Positions 31,447 to 39,338 of a stretch of DNA of 59,426 bases are shown here, one piece after another. Each line of letters starts with the position of its first letter. The first letter of the stretch is position 1. Location of the stretch: NCBI RefSeq assembly GCF_018614195.1, contig NZ_JAGGOT010000057.1:1-59426 (forward strand), read 5' to 3'. Below the pieces are notes generated by a model. The model worked only from the letters and a program-made list of their open reading frames with translations. It was not told where the DNA came from and did not search any database. Position numbers and translations under genes: made by a program. Source of the DNA: Streptomyces sp. ISL-43. Lineage in GTDB: Bacteria > Actinomycetota > Actinomycetes > Streptomycetales > Streptomycetaceae.

Positions 31447-31957
31447 GTCGAATTCCTCTCCGGCGCCTGCGAGGTGAGCTGTCGGGTTCGGACTGGAGAT
31501 GTCCGGCCTCCCATGTGCCGGTGAACAGCACATGTACGGCTTCACCCCGAGCTGTCCCGTTGTAAAGATCTCGACGGAGATCCGGAACAGCGGCTTACCT
31601 GGTTCCCCCGCTCCTGCCACGCGCGTGAATAGTCGGGTGCGGTTTCCGGTCGGCGGCAGGATTAGGCGGTCCGTCCGGATCGATCGCGAACGTAATCCAG
31701 TCCGGCCGCACGGAACAAGTCATGAATTTCCCAACAGAATCTTGAAGATGACGGGCCGCCGGAATTCCGGTCACCCTCCGTCCATTCCGCACCTTCAACA
31801 ACCGCCCCGACAGGGCAATTCGCCATTCGTGATCAGGCACTCACGGTCACCGTATGATCTGGCTCACGGGGACGTGTCCGATCTCGCCTCTCGCTATGGC
31901 AAGTTGCCCAGAACTGGCGTAATTCGGACACCGACGACGAAGACACGGAGGAGCCCT
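31447..31957. other. Divergent leader and promoter region
   Basis: The minus-strand leader of the M23 gene occupies 31447 to about 31640 and includes the riboswitch. The rest, to 31957, must hold the promoters of both divergent genes. I see no confident -10/-35 pair, only a weak TATTCA on the minus strand near 31626 and TATGAT on the plus strand near 31854. Confidence 0.4.
31462..31620 (-). promoter_or_regulatory. c-di-AMP riboswitch (ydaO/yuaA type)
   Basis: Reading the minus strand, the element runs from CAGGAGCGGGGGAACCAGG through CTCGGGGTGAAGCCG to CCGAACCCGACAGCTCACCT and CGCAGGCGC. These are the conserved blocks of the ydaO motif, including the terminal GAACCCGNCAGCT. In Streptomyces this riboswitch is known upstream of rpf and of LysM/M23 cell-wall genes, and binding of c-di-AMP turns expression off. 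Here it precedes an M23 gene by about 15 bp. Confidence 0.92.
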
Positions 31958-32764
31958 GTGACCCAGCGGATACCCGAAACCCCCCACGCGGAGCCGGCGC
32001 TGACCGGCGTGCGCAACTTTCGTGACGTGGGTGGGTTGCCGACCACGGACGGCCGACGGGTCAAGACGGGACGACTGTTCCGAAGCGGACATCTGGCACA
32101 TGCCACTGAAACCGACACGGAGTTCCTCGAATCGCTCGGGCTGCACACCGTCTTCGACTTCCGCAACGGCGCCGACCAGGCGCTGGAAGGCCCGGACGTG
32201 GAGCTTCCCGGCGTGCGGAACGTCAACATCCCGCTGTCGGACCCGGCCGACGGCCGGGAGTTCTGGAAGATGGTCCGCGACGGTGAGCTCGCCCAGCTCC
32301 GCGAGATCCTGGGGGACGGCAAGGGCGTCGCGCGGATGTCCCGTTCGTACCGCACGATCATCACGACGCGCACCGCCGAACACAGCCGGGTCGTGCACGC
32401 CCTCGCCGACGACAGCGTCCCCGCCCTCATGCACTGCGCCGCGGGCAAGGACCGGGCCGGTCTGTCGATCGCCGTCATCCTGCTCGCGCTGGGCGTCGAG
32501 CGGGAGGCGATCGTCGCGGACTACCTGGAGTCGAACGCCCCCCACAACCGCTACCGGGTCCGCCGGAGCAGCGACGCGGCCCAGCCCCGCACCGCCGAGG
32601 TGACGGAGCTGCTCGCCCCGCTCTTCGATGCCCGCGCTCCCTATCTGACCTCGGCCTTCGAGACCATCGACGAGGAGTGGGGCGGGGTGGAGCGCTACCT
32701 CGCCGAGGGCCTCGCCCTCGCGCCCGAGACCTTGGACCGGCTCCGCGACCGGCTCCTGGACTGA
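31958..32764 (+). CDS. Tyrosine-protein phosphatase
   Basis: The product has 268 residues and is the Y-phosphatase3 type (PF13350). It has NFRDVGGLPTTDGRRVKTGR near the start and the P-loop MHCAAGKDRAGLSIAV (HCxxGxDRxG), with the nucleophile Cys. The C-terminal region ends AFETIDEEWGGVERYL. The GTG at 31958 has GGAGGAG nine bases upstream; the longer open frame from 31499 has no RBS and runs through the leader of the divergent gene. It dephosphorylates tyrosine (and possibly phosphoinositides). A hairpin terminator follows. Confidence 0.9.
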   Translation: MTQRIPETPHAEPALTGVRNFRDVGGLPTTDGRRVKTGRLFRSGHLAHATETDTEFLESLGLHTVFDFRNGADQALEGPDVELPGVRNVNIPLSDPADGREFWKMVRDGELAQLREILGDGKGVARMSRSYRTIITTRTAEHSRVVHALADDSVPALMHCAAGKDRAGLSIAVILLALGVEREAIVADYLESNAPHNRYRVRRSSDAAQPRTAEVTELLAPLFDARAPYLTSAFETIDEEWGGVERYLAEGLALAPETLDRLRDRLLD

Positions 32765-32777
32765 CACCCCGCGGGGC

Positions 32778-32814
32778 GGGCGGGCCGCCGGATCATCGAC
32801 CCGGCGGCCCGCCC
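32778..32814. terminator. Bidirectional hairpin terminator
   Basis: A perfect 14-bp stem (32778-32791 with 32801-32814) around a 9-nt loop lies between the phosphatase gene and the convergent hopanoid operon. There is no T-run, as is common in Streptomyces. Confidence 0.75.
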
Positions 32815-32868
32815 GCAGAACCGCCCGCAGAACCGCCCGCAGAACCGCCCGCAGAACCGCCCGCAGAT
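32809..32868 (+). repeat. 12-bp tandem repeat CCGCCCGCAGAA, 5 copies
   Basis: Four perfect units (32809-32856) and one with a single change (32857-32868) follow the terminator. They lie between convergent genes and outside coding sequence. Confidence 0.85.
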
Positions 32869-32908
32869 CCGCCCGCCGGCCCGCCCCGCCCTCGACCCGC
32901 CGCCCGGC

Positions 32909-34324
32909 TCAGCGGTTGGCGACGGCCTGCTTCACCAGCGTCCTGCCGAAGTCCCACATCAGTGCGCCGCCGCCGTGCGCCTCGTCCATGACCTCGCGGA
33001 AGGCGCCGACGAACCGGTCGACGTCCGCCTCGTCCACGATCAGCGGCGGGATCAGCTTGATGACTTCGAGGTGGTCGCCGGAGACCTGCGTGAGGATCCG
33101 GTGCTTCTGCAGCAGCGGCACCACCACCATCTGCGCGAACAGCCCCTTGCGGGCCGCCTGCAGCATGGCCCACCGGCTCCGCAGTCCCAGCGAGGAGGGC
33201 CGGCCGAACTCGATGCCGATCATCAGCCCGCGTCCCCGCACCTCGTACAGCAGCTCGTACTCGTCCACGAGCCCGGCGAGCCGCCCGCGCAGCAGATCGC
33301 CCATGGCGCGGGAGTTGGCCACCACCTGCTCGTCCTCCATGACGCTGAGCACCGCGAGTCCGGCCGCCATCGCCTGGGCGTTGGAGCCGAAGCTCGCGGA
33401 GTGGACGAGCACCCGGTCCATGGACGAGTAGACCTTCTTGAAGATCCAGTCCTTGCCCAGGGTCGCTCCGACCGGCACGTAGCCGCCCGAGAGGGCCTTG
33501 GCCACGCACACCAGGTCCGGTTCCACCCCGGCCTCGTGCTGGTAGGCGTAGAAGTCACCGGTCCGTCCGAGACCGGTCTGCACCTCGTCCGCGATCAGCA
33601 GCGCCTTGTGCCGGCGCAGCAGCTCCTGCGCGGCGAGCAGGAAGCCGGGCGGGGCGGCGATCACCCCCTTGCCCTGGATCGGCTCGACGACGAAGGCGGC
33701 CACGTCGCCCTTCTTGAGCTCCCGCTCCAGGGCGGCCAGGTCGCCCAGCGCGATCTTGGTGTCGGGCAGCAGCGGCGCGAAGCCCTCCCGGAAGCCGCCT
33801 TCGCCGTTGACCGAGAGCGAGCCCGTGGTGAGCCCGTGGAAGGCGTGGTCGCAGTAGAGGACCCTGGGCCGCCCGGTGGCGTACCGGGCGAACTTCAGGG
33901 CGGTCTCCACCGCCTCGGTGCCGCTGTTGCCGAAGAAGACCCGGTCCAGGTGCGGGCTGTGGGAGAGCAGCTTCTCGGCCAGCAGCCCGGGCAGCGGCTG
34001 GCAGTCGAAGCGGGTGAGGTCGGCCAGCTGGGCGTCGAGGACGTCGTGCAGGGCCTGCCTGACCACCGGGTGGTGGCGGCCCAGGCCCATCACCCCGAAC
34101 CCGGCCAGCATGTCGAGGTAGTCGTTGCCCTCGGCGTCCCAGAAGTGGGCTCCCTCGGCCCGCTCGTAGACCTTGTCGAAGCCGATGGTGTGCAGCATCC
34201 GGGGCAGCTGGTGGTTGAGGTGGCGGGCGTGCAGCTCGTACCGTTCGCCGCCGCGCTCGGCCAGCAGGGCGCCGAGGTCGAAGCCCTTGCCCCGGCCGCC
34301 CTCCCCCGCGTGGCCCGTGCTCAT
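32909..34324 (-). CDS. hpnO: Class III aminotransferase, hopanoid side chain (HpnO)
   Basis: The product has 471 residues. It is a PLP-dependent class III transaminase: GNSGTEAVETALKFARYATG, VVEPIQGKGVIAAP, LLIADEVQTGLGRTG (the PLP Asp) and DLVCVAKALSGGYVPVGATL with the Schiff-base Lys. HpnO introduces the terminal amino group of aminobacteriohopanetriol. The ATG overlaps the hpnH stop by 4 bp, so the two are coupled. It is the last gene of the operon. Confidence 0.88.
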   Translation of the reverse strand: MSTGHAGEGGRGKGFDLGALLAERGGERYELHARHLNHQLPRMLHTIGFDKVYERAEGAHFWDAEGNDYLDMLAGFGVMGLGRHHPVVRQALHDVLDAQLADLTRFDCQPLPGLLAEKLLSHSPHLDRVFFGNSGTEAVETALKFARYATGRPRVLYCDHAFHGLTTGSLSVNGEGGFREGFAPLLPDTKIALGDLAALERELKKGDVAAFVVEPIQGKGVIAAPPGFLLAAQELLRRHKALLIADEVQTGLGRTGDFYAYQHEAGVEPDLVCVAKALSGGYVPVGATLGKDWIFKKVYSSMDRVLVHSASFGSNAQAMAAGLAVLSVMEDEQVVANSRAMGDLLRGRLAGLVDEYELLYEVRGRGLMIGIEFGRPSSLGLRSRWAMLQAARKGLFAQMVVVPLLQKHRILTQVSGDHLEVIKLIPPLIVDEADVDRFVGAFREVMDEAHGGGALMWDFGRTLVKQAVANR

Positions 34325-35352
34325 GCCGACTTGTCCCGGTTCCCGCCCACGGTCTCGCGGGCCGCCCGCAGCGACTCCTTCAGCGACCCCATGGTGGCGA
34401 GGACGGCGGTGGGCTCGTACCCGCAGTGCGCCATGCAGTTCGCGCAGCGCGGGTCCTTTCCGCGGCCGTACTTGCTCCAGTCGGTGTCCTCGATCAGTTC
34501 CCGGTACGAGGGCACGTATCCGTCGCTCATCAGATAGCAGGGGCGCTGCCAGCCGAAGAGCGAGTAATTCGGAATGGCCCAGGCGGTGCAGGGGAAATCG
34601 ACCTTGCCTTCGAGGAAGTCCAGGAAGAGCGGGGAGTGGTTGAGCCGCCAGCGCCGCCGGTTTCCGCCCGCGAAGGCCTTCTTGAAGAGTTCGCGGGTCT
34701 GCTCGACACCCAGGAAGTGTTCCTGGTCGGGCGCCTTTTCGTAGGCGTAGGCCGGCGAGATCATCATCTCGTCCACCTGCAGATCGTCATTGAGGTAGTT
34801 GAGCACCTCGATGATGGTCTGCGGGGTGTCGGTGTTGAAGAAGGTGGAGTTGGTGGTCACGCGGAACCCGCGCTTCTTCGCCTCCTTGATGGCCGCGACC
34901 GCCTCGTCGAAGACGCCTTCCTTCGCCACCGACTCGTCGTGGCGCTCGCGCAGTCCGTCGATGTGCACGGCGAAGGCGAAGTACGGGGACGGCGTGAACT
35001 TCTCGATCTTCTTGCGGAGCAGCATCGCGTTGGTGCAGAGGAAGACATACTTCCGCCTCGCCACCAACTGGCGCACGATCTCGTCGATCTGCGGGTGCAT
35101 CAAGGGCTCGCCGCCCGCGATGGACACCATCGGCGCGCCGGACTCCAGCACGGCCCCGACGGCCTGGGCCACGGGCATGCGCTGCTTGAGCACCCCGGCC
35201 GGGTGCTGGATCTTCCCGCACCCTTCACAGGCGAGGTTGCAGGCGTAGAGGGGTTCCAGCTCGACGATCAGCGGGAACTTCTCACGCTTGCGGAGCTTCT
35301 GTTCGAGAAGATACGTCCCGACCCTGATGGTCTGTCGCAGTGGCATTGCCAT
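34321..35352 (-). CDS. hpnH: Adenosyl hopene transferase HpnH (radical SAM)
   Basis: The product has 343 residues. LEPLYACNLACEGCGKIQHP carries the CxxxCxxC [4Fe-4S] motif of radical SAM enzymes and APMVSIAGGEPLMHP the GGEP SAM contact. HIDGLRERHDESV and the C-terminal SPASM-like Cys cluster (RCANCMAHCGYEPTAVL) match HpnH. It attaches the adenosyl group of SAM to hopene. I use ATG 35352 (MAMPLRQTIRVG), which has AGGAGG at eight bases, instead of the GTG at 35361 that abuts the RBS. Confidence 0.92.
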   Translation of the reverse strand: MAMPLRQTIRVGTYLLEQKLRKREKFPLIVELEPLYACNLACEGCGKIQHPAGVLKQRMPVAQAVGAVLESGAPMVSIAGGEPLMHPQIDEIVRQLVARRKYVFLCTNAMLLRKKIEKFTPSPYFAFAVHIDGLRERHDESVAKEGVFDEAVAAIKEAKKRGFRVTTNSTFFNTDTPQTIIEVLNYLNDDLQVDEMMISPAYAYEKAPDQEHFLGVEQTRELFKKAFAGGNRRRWRLNHSPLFLDFLEGKVDFPCTAWAIPNYSLFGWQRPCYLMSDGYVPSYRELIEDTDWSKYGRGKDPRCANCMAHCGYEPTAVLATMGSLKESLRAARETVGGNRDKSA

Positions 35353-35357
35353 CTGGC

Positions 35358-36023
35358 TCACCTCCTGGGGAGCAGCAAAGAACGGTGCCAGTCATAAAAC
35401 GCGGGCAGTACGGCACGCAATACGCGAAAGGCTGATATTCCCCCCCGAACGGTGCCGATACGGACGAGCTCATGCTCCGGAGCGTCCACGATCACCCGGA
35501 CGGCCGCAACCGGACGGTCCGCGCCGTCGGCAACGGTCCCGCCCCGGGCCGCGGTCCACAAGGTGGCCGCGGATTCCATGTCGACCCCGATGGCCCCGGT
35601 GGCACGCAGCTGCGCGCGCTCCTGGCCCCGGACGACGTGGTCGGATCCGGTCAGTGCGCCGAGGTGTACGGTCCGGCCGGGCAGGGCCCGGGCCAGCGCC
35701 TCGGCGAGCAGGGCGGTACCGGCGCAGGCGACGGTTCCGCGCGGGTCCCGGGTCTCCTCGGCCACGATCAGGTCGCCTGGACTCATGCCGGGCAGCAGCC
35801 CGGCGCAGAATCCGGTCGCCAGTACGGCGGCCCCGCCCAGCCCCGGCTCGCCGAGGGCCCGGCCGACGGCGCGGTCGGCCGCGCGCGGGCCCATGCCGGT
35901 GCGCAGGATCTCGTACCGCTCGGGCGCGCCCGTCCCGCTGCCGCTGCGCAGGGCCGCCCGCTCGATGCGCAGCGCGCAGGCGACCAGCAGCGGGGGCGGT
36001 GCGCCGGCGGGGACGAGCCTCAT
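35358..36023 (-). CDS. hpnG: Hopanoid-associated phosphorylase/nucleosidase HpnG
   Basis: The product has 221 residues and is a nucleoside-phosphorylase-fold protein. It has YEILRTGMGPRAADRAVGRA near the start, VLATGFCAGLLPGMSPGDLI and IGVDMESAATLWTAA, which carry the purine and sugar contacts of the family. HpnG releases adenine from adenosylhopane. The ATG overlaps the shc stop by 4 bp (36020-36023) and hpnH starts 5 bp past its stop. Confidence 0.88.
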   Translation of the reverse strand: MRLVPAGAPPPLLVACALRIERAALRSGSGTGAPERYEILRTGMGPRAADRAVGRALGEPGLGGAAVLATGFCAGLLPGMSPGDLIVAEETRDPRGTVACAGTALLAEALARALPGRTVHLGALTGSDHVVRGQERAQLRATGAIGVDMESAATLWTAARGGTVADGADRPVAAVRVIVDAPEHELVRIGTVRGGISAFRVLRAVLPAFYDWHRSLLLPRR

Positions 36024-38032
36024 CGGGCCTCCCCGGCGGCCGGGGCCGCGTGCGCGGCGGCGGCCGGGTCCGGGTACCGGCCCTCCGGGCCGAACGGTTC
36101 TCCGTACAGGTAGCGGCCGAGCGCGGTGAGCGGGAAGACCTGCCGGTACAGGTGGTAGTTGATGGAGAAGTCCCAGGGGAAGCCGGTCCCGGTGAAGTAC
36201 GGCTCGTCCCAGCCGCCGTCCTCGCGCTGGGTGGAGACGAGGTACGCGATGCCCCGCTCGACGCTGTCGCCGTCCCGCTCCCCCGCCGACAGCAGCGCCA
36301 TCAGCGCCCAAGCCGTCTGGGAGGCGGTCGAGGCACCCTTCCCGGCCCAGGACGGGTCCTTGTAGGAGCGCTGGTCCTCGCCCCACCCGCCGTCCTCGTT
36401 CTGTACGGATTCCAGCCAGCCCACGGCCCGCCGGATCGCGGGGTGCGAGAGGGCGAAGCCGGCGGCCGTCAGGGCCGGGACCACCGAGCCGGTCCCGTAG
36501 ACGTAGTTGGTGCCCCAGCGGCCGAACCAGCCGCCCTCCGGCTCCTGTTCGGCGAGCAGCCAGGCGATGCCGCGCCGGGTGCGCGCGTCGCCCGCCCTGC
36601 CCTCGACGGCGAGCATCTCCACGACGTGGGCGGTGACGTCGGCCGAGGGCGGGTCGATGACCTCGCCGAAGTCGCAGAAGGGCAGTTTGTTGGGCAGGGG
36701 GCTGGTGTTGTCGGCGTCGAAGGCGCCCCAGGCACCGTTCTTCGACTGCATGCCGAGGTTCCAGGACACCCCGCGGGCGATGGCCGCCTCGACGCGCGCC
36801 GGATCGGGGTGCTTGACCCGGCGCAGCGCGAGGACGACCTCGGCGGTGTCGTCGATGTCGGGGTAGGTGTCGTTGTGGAACTCGAACGCCCAGCCGCCCG
36901 GGGCCAGTCCGGGCCGGCGCACGGCCCAGTCGCCGCTGCGCGTGACCTCCTCGCCCAGCATCCAGTCGGCGGCCTTCACCAGGGCCGGGTCGTCGGGGGG
37001 CACTCCCGCGTCGGCCAGCGCGATGGCGGCCAGGCAGGTGTCCCACACCGGGGACTGGCAGGCCTCGATCATCCGGGCGCCGTCCGGGCGCCACACCGCG
37101 AACCGGTCCAGGGACTCCAGTCCGGCCCGCATCACCGGGTGCCCGAGGTCGTAGCCGAGCAGGTGCAGGGCGATGACGGAGTACACGGCGGGCGGCTGGA
37201 TCCCGCCCCAGCAGCCGTCGCTCTCCTGCCGCTCCACGATCCAGCGGCCGGCGCTCGCCATGGCCGCCCTGCGCAGCCGGCGCGGGGCGAGCCGGCGGTA
37301 GACGTGCAGGGCCTTGTCCATCCGCTGGAAGGCCCCGCCCCAACTGGTCACCGGGGCAAGCCGCTTGACGGGGTACGGGTTGCGCGCGTCGGCGTGCAGC
37401 TCGTCCAGCGCGAAGGGGGCCGGGCGGACCGGGCGCAGCGCGGAGACGATGGTGAGCGGGACGATGGTCTGCCGGGCCCAGCAGCCGAAGTCGTAGATGT
37501 TCAGCGGCACCCAGTGCGGCAGGAAGACCAGCTCGGGCGGGAGTTCGGGCAGGTGGTCCCACTTCCACCAGCCGAAGAGCGCGAGCCAGATGCGGGTGAA
37601 GACGCGGGCGGCGGCGATCCCCCCGTGGCCGCGGATCCACGCCGAGGCGCGGGCCATGTGCGGGGCGTCGGGAGCGTCACCGGCGAGGCGCAGGGCCACG
37701 TAGGCCTCGATGGTGGCGGACAGGTCGCTGGGGCCTCCGTGGAAGGTGGCCCAGGTGCCGTCGGGCCCTTGCTCGCCGCGGATGAACAGGGCGGCGGCCC
37801 GCGTGGTGGCCTCGTCCCGGATCCCGAGGAACTGGCGCAGCAGCAGGTCCTCGGCGTCCATGGTGACGTTGGTCTCCAGGTCGCCCTTCCACCAGCCGGC
37901 CTCGTCCTGCCGGTCGAGCAGGTTGCGCACGGCCCTGGCCGTGGCTTCGCGGACGCCCGGCGGCCCGGCGGCCGCGCTGTCGTCCGGGTCGGCGGCGCGT
38001 GCATCGGCTCCGCCGTCGGTCGTCGCTGTCAT
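36020..38032 (-). CDS. shc: Squalene-hopene cyclase
   Basis: The product has 670 residues, of typical length. The catalytic DxDD motif is in YPDIDDTAEVVLALRRVKHP. Several QW repeats are present (QDEAGWWKGDLETN, EQGPDGTWATFHGG, QESDGCWGGIQPPAVY, QSKNGAWGAFDADN, QEPEGGWFGRWGTN, QNEDGGWGEDQRSY, QREDGGWDEPYFTG). It cyclises squalene to hopene at the membrane. ATG 38032 follows GGGGAAGCC. It is the central gene of the operon and is followed by hpnG with a 4-bp overlap. Confidence 0.95.
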   Translation of the reverse strand: MTATTDGGADARAADPDDSAAAGPPGVREATARAVRNLLDRQDEAGWWKGDLETNVTMDAEDLLLRQFLGIRDEATTRAAALFIRGEQGPDGTWATFHGGPSDLSATIEAYVALRLAGDAPDAPHMARASAWIRGHGGIAAARVFTRIWLALFGWWKWDHLPELPPELVFLPHWVPLNIYDFGCWARQTIVPLTIVSALRPVRPAPFALDELHADARNPYPVKRLAPVTSWGGAFQRMDKALHVYRRLAPRRLRRAAMASAGRWIVERQESDGCWGGIQPPAVYSVIALHLLGYDLGHPVMRAGLESLDRFAVWRPDGARMIEACQSPVWDTCLAAIALADAGVPPDDPALVKAADWMLGEEVTRSGDWAVRRPGLAPGGWAFEFHNDTYPDIDDTAEVVLALRRVKHPDPARVEAAIARGVSWNLGMQSKNGAWGAFDADNTSPLPNKLPFCDFGEVIDPPSADVTAHVVEMLAVEGRAGDARTRRGIAWLLAEQEPEGGWFGRWGTNYVYGTGSVVPALTAAGFALSHPAIRRAVGWLESVQNEDGGWGEDQRSYKDPSWAGKGASTASQTAWALMALLSAGERDGDSVERGIAYLVSTQREDGGWDEPYFTGTGFPWDFSINYHLYRQVFPLTALGRYLYGEPFGPEGRYPDPAAAAHAAPAAGEAR

Positions 38033-38081
38033 GGCTTCCCCTTTGCGTGCAGTGTCCTCTGCTGTCCTGGGGTCTGCCGTC

Positions 38082-38111
38082 GGCCGGTACCGCCCTCAGG
38101 CGGTACCGGCC
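38082..38111. repeat. Perfect 13-bp hairpin upstream of shc
   Basis: GGCCGGTACCGCC (38082-38094) pairs with GGCGGTACCGGCC (38099-38111) around CTCA. It lies in the 115-bp gap between the polyprenyl diphosphate synthase gene and shc, the only long gap besides the 94-bp one after hpnD. It may act as an attenuator or processing site. Confidence 0.7.
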
Positions 38112-38147
38112 GGCGACTCGCGATTCATATGCGAGATCGGGTGGTGA

Positions 38148-39338
38148 TCACCTCTTGCGCACGACGACGAAGTCGGCGAGCGCCACGAGCTGGTCACGCA
38201 CCCGCTGGTCCATGTCCACGTCGTCGAGGGCCTTGATCGCCACCGCGTGCTGGCGCCGTGCCTCGTCGGCGGTCCACTGCCGGCCGCCGGCCGCCTCGAT
38301 GAGGGCCGCGCGGGCCGCGAACTCCTCCTCGGAGAAGTTCTCGAAGTCGTTGCTCTTGGCGTCGGCGGCGAGCAGTTCCGCGAGCTGCTCGCAGGCGGGT
38401 CCGCCGGCCGCGAGGGCGGCGACGACGGGCAGTGACTTCTTGCGCTGGCGCAGGTCGCTCCAGGTCTGCTTGCCGGTGGACTCCGGGTCGCCCCAGATGC
38501 CGAGGAGGTCGTCGACGGCCTGGAAGGCGAGGCCGAGGTGGTAGCCGTACTCCTCCAGCTTGTCGGCCGTACGGTCGTCCGCGCCGCCGAGCACGGCGCC
38601 GATGGAGACCGCGCAGGCGAGCAGGGCGCCGGTCTTGTTGCCCTCCATCTCCAGGCACTCCTCGACGCTGACGCTCTCGCGGTGCTCGTAGGAGATGTCC
38701 TGCGCCTGGCCGTCGATGAGCTTGCGGCTGGCGGTGGTCAGCCGGCGCGCGGCGCGCCCCGCCTCGACCGTGCCGAGCTCCAGCAGCACCTCGTTGGCCA
38801 GGGCGAACAGCGCGTCGCCGACCAGGATGGCCAGGGCCGGTCCGTGGACCTTCCACACCGTGTCGCGGTGGCGGCGCTGCTCGTCCCCGTCCATCAGGTC
38901 GTCGTGCAGCAGCGAGAAGTTGTGGACGAGCTCGACGGCCACGGCTCCCGGGATGCCGACCTCGGCCGCGGCCCCCGCGGCCTCGGCGGAGAGCAGGGCG
39001 AGGGCGGGGCGGACGGCTTTGCCGCCGTCGCCGTCCGCCGGGTTGCCCTGGGCGTCGATCCAGCCGAAGTGATAGGCGGCGACGGTGTCCATGGGCGCGG
39101 CGAGCCGGTCCACGGCGGCGCGGAGCGCGGGCGTCGAGAGCGTGCGGCCGCGCTCCAGGAGGGCGAGCGTGTCCGCCTTCTCCCCGCCGGCCGGGCCCGT
39201 ACTGGCGCCCGAGTTCTCGACGGCCGGATTCCCCGGGTTCACTGGCTCTCCTCTGGTTCCTTTACGTACTGCGGTGCGTGCTGCTGCGGTACCCGTATTG
39301 CCGGTGGTGCTGGTACCGATGGTGCCGGTGGTCGTCAT
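38148..39338 (-). CDS. Polyprenyl diphosphate synthase of the hopanoid operon
   Basis: The product has 396 residues and is an all-alpha isoprenyl diphosphate synthase. The first Asp-rich motif is LLHDDLMDGDEQRRHRDTVW and the second is FQAVDDLLGIWGDPESTGKQ. The length and position next to squalene synthesis genes point to farnesyl diphosphate synthesis. ATG 39338 has AGGAGG five bases upstream and overlaps the hpnE stop by 4 bp. The first 65 residues are low-complexity (threonine/glycine-rich), so the conserved protein starts near residue 65. Confidence 0.9.
   Translation of the reverse strand: MTTTGTIGTSTTGNTGTAAARTAVRKGTRGEPVNPGNPAVENSGASTGPAGGEKADTLALLERGRTLSTPALRAAVDRLAAPMDTVAAYHFGWIDAQGNPADGDGGKAVRPALALLSAEAAGAAAEVGIPGAVAVELVHNFSLLHDDLMDGDEQRRHRDTVWKVHGPALAILVGDALFALANEVLLELGTVEAGRAARRLTTASRKLIDGQAQDISYEHRESVSVEECLEMEGNKTGALLACAVSIGAVLGGADDRTADKLEEYGYHLGLAFQAVDDLLGIWGDPESTGKQTWSDLRQRKKSLPVVAALAAGGPACEQLAELLAADAKSNDFENFSEEEFAARAALIEAAGGRQWTADEARRQHAVAIKALDDVDMDQRVRDQLVALADFVVVRKR

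Noticed and set aside
32809..32868. Possible CRISPR array from regularly spaced repeats
   Set aside because: The 12-bp units are contiguous with no spacers and there are no cas genes. The same holds for 21166-21210, 55490-55528 and 59334-59401.
35288..38236. Very long open frame on the plus strand antisense to shc and hpnG
   Set aside because: It is a product of GC-rich codon bias, with arginine- and proline-rich composition and no RBS, opposite genes with clear motifs. Similar long antisense frames occur at 21219-22796, 24744-26258, 26653-28569 and 48331-50472.
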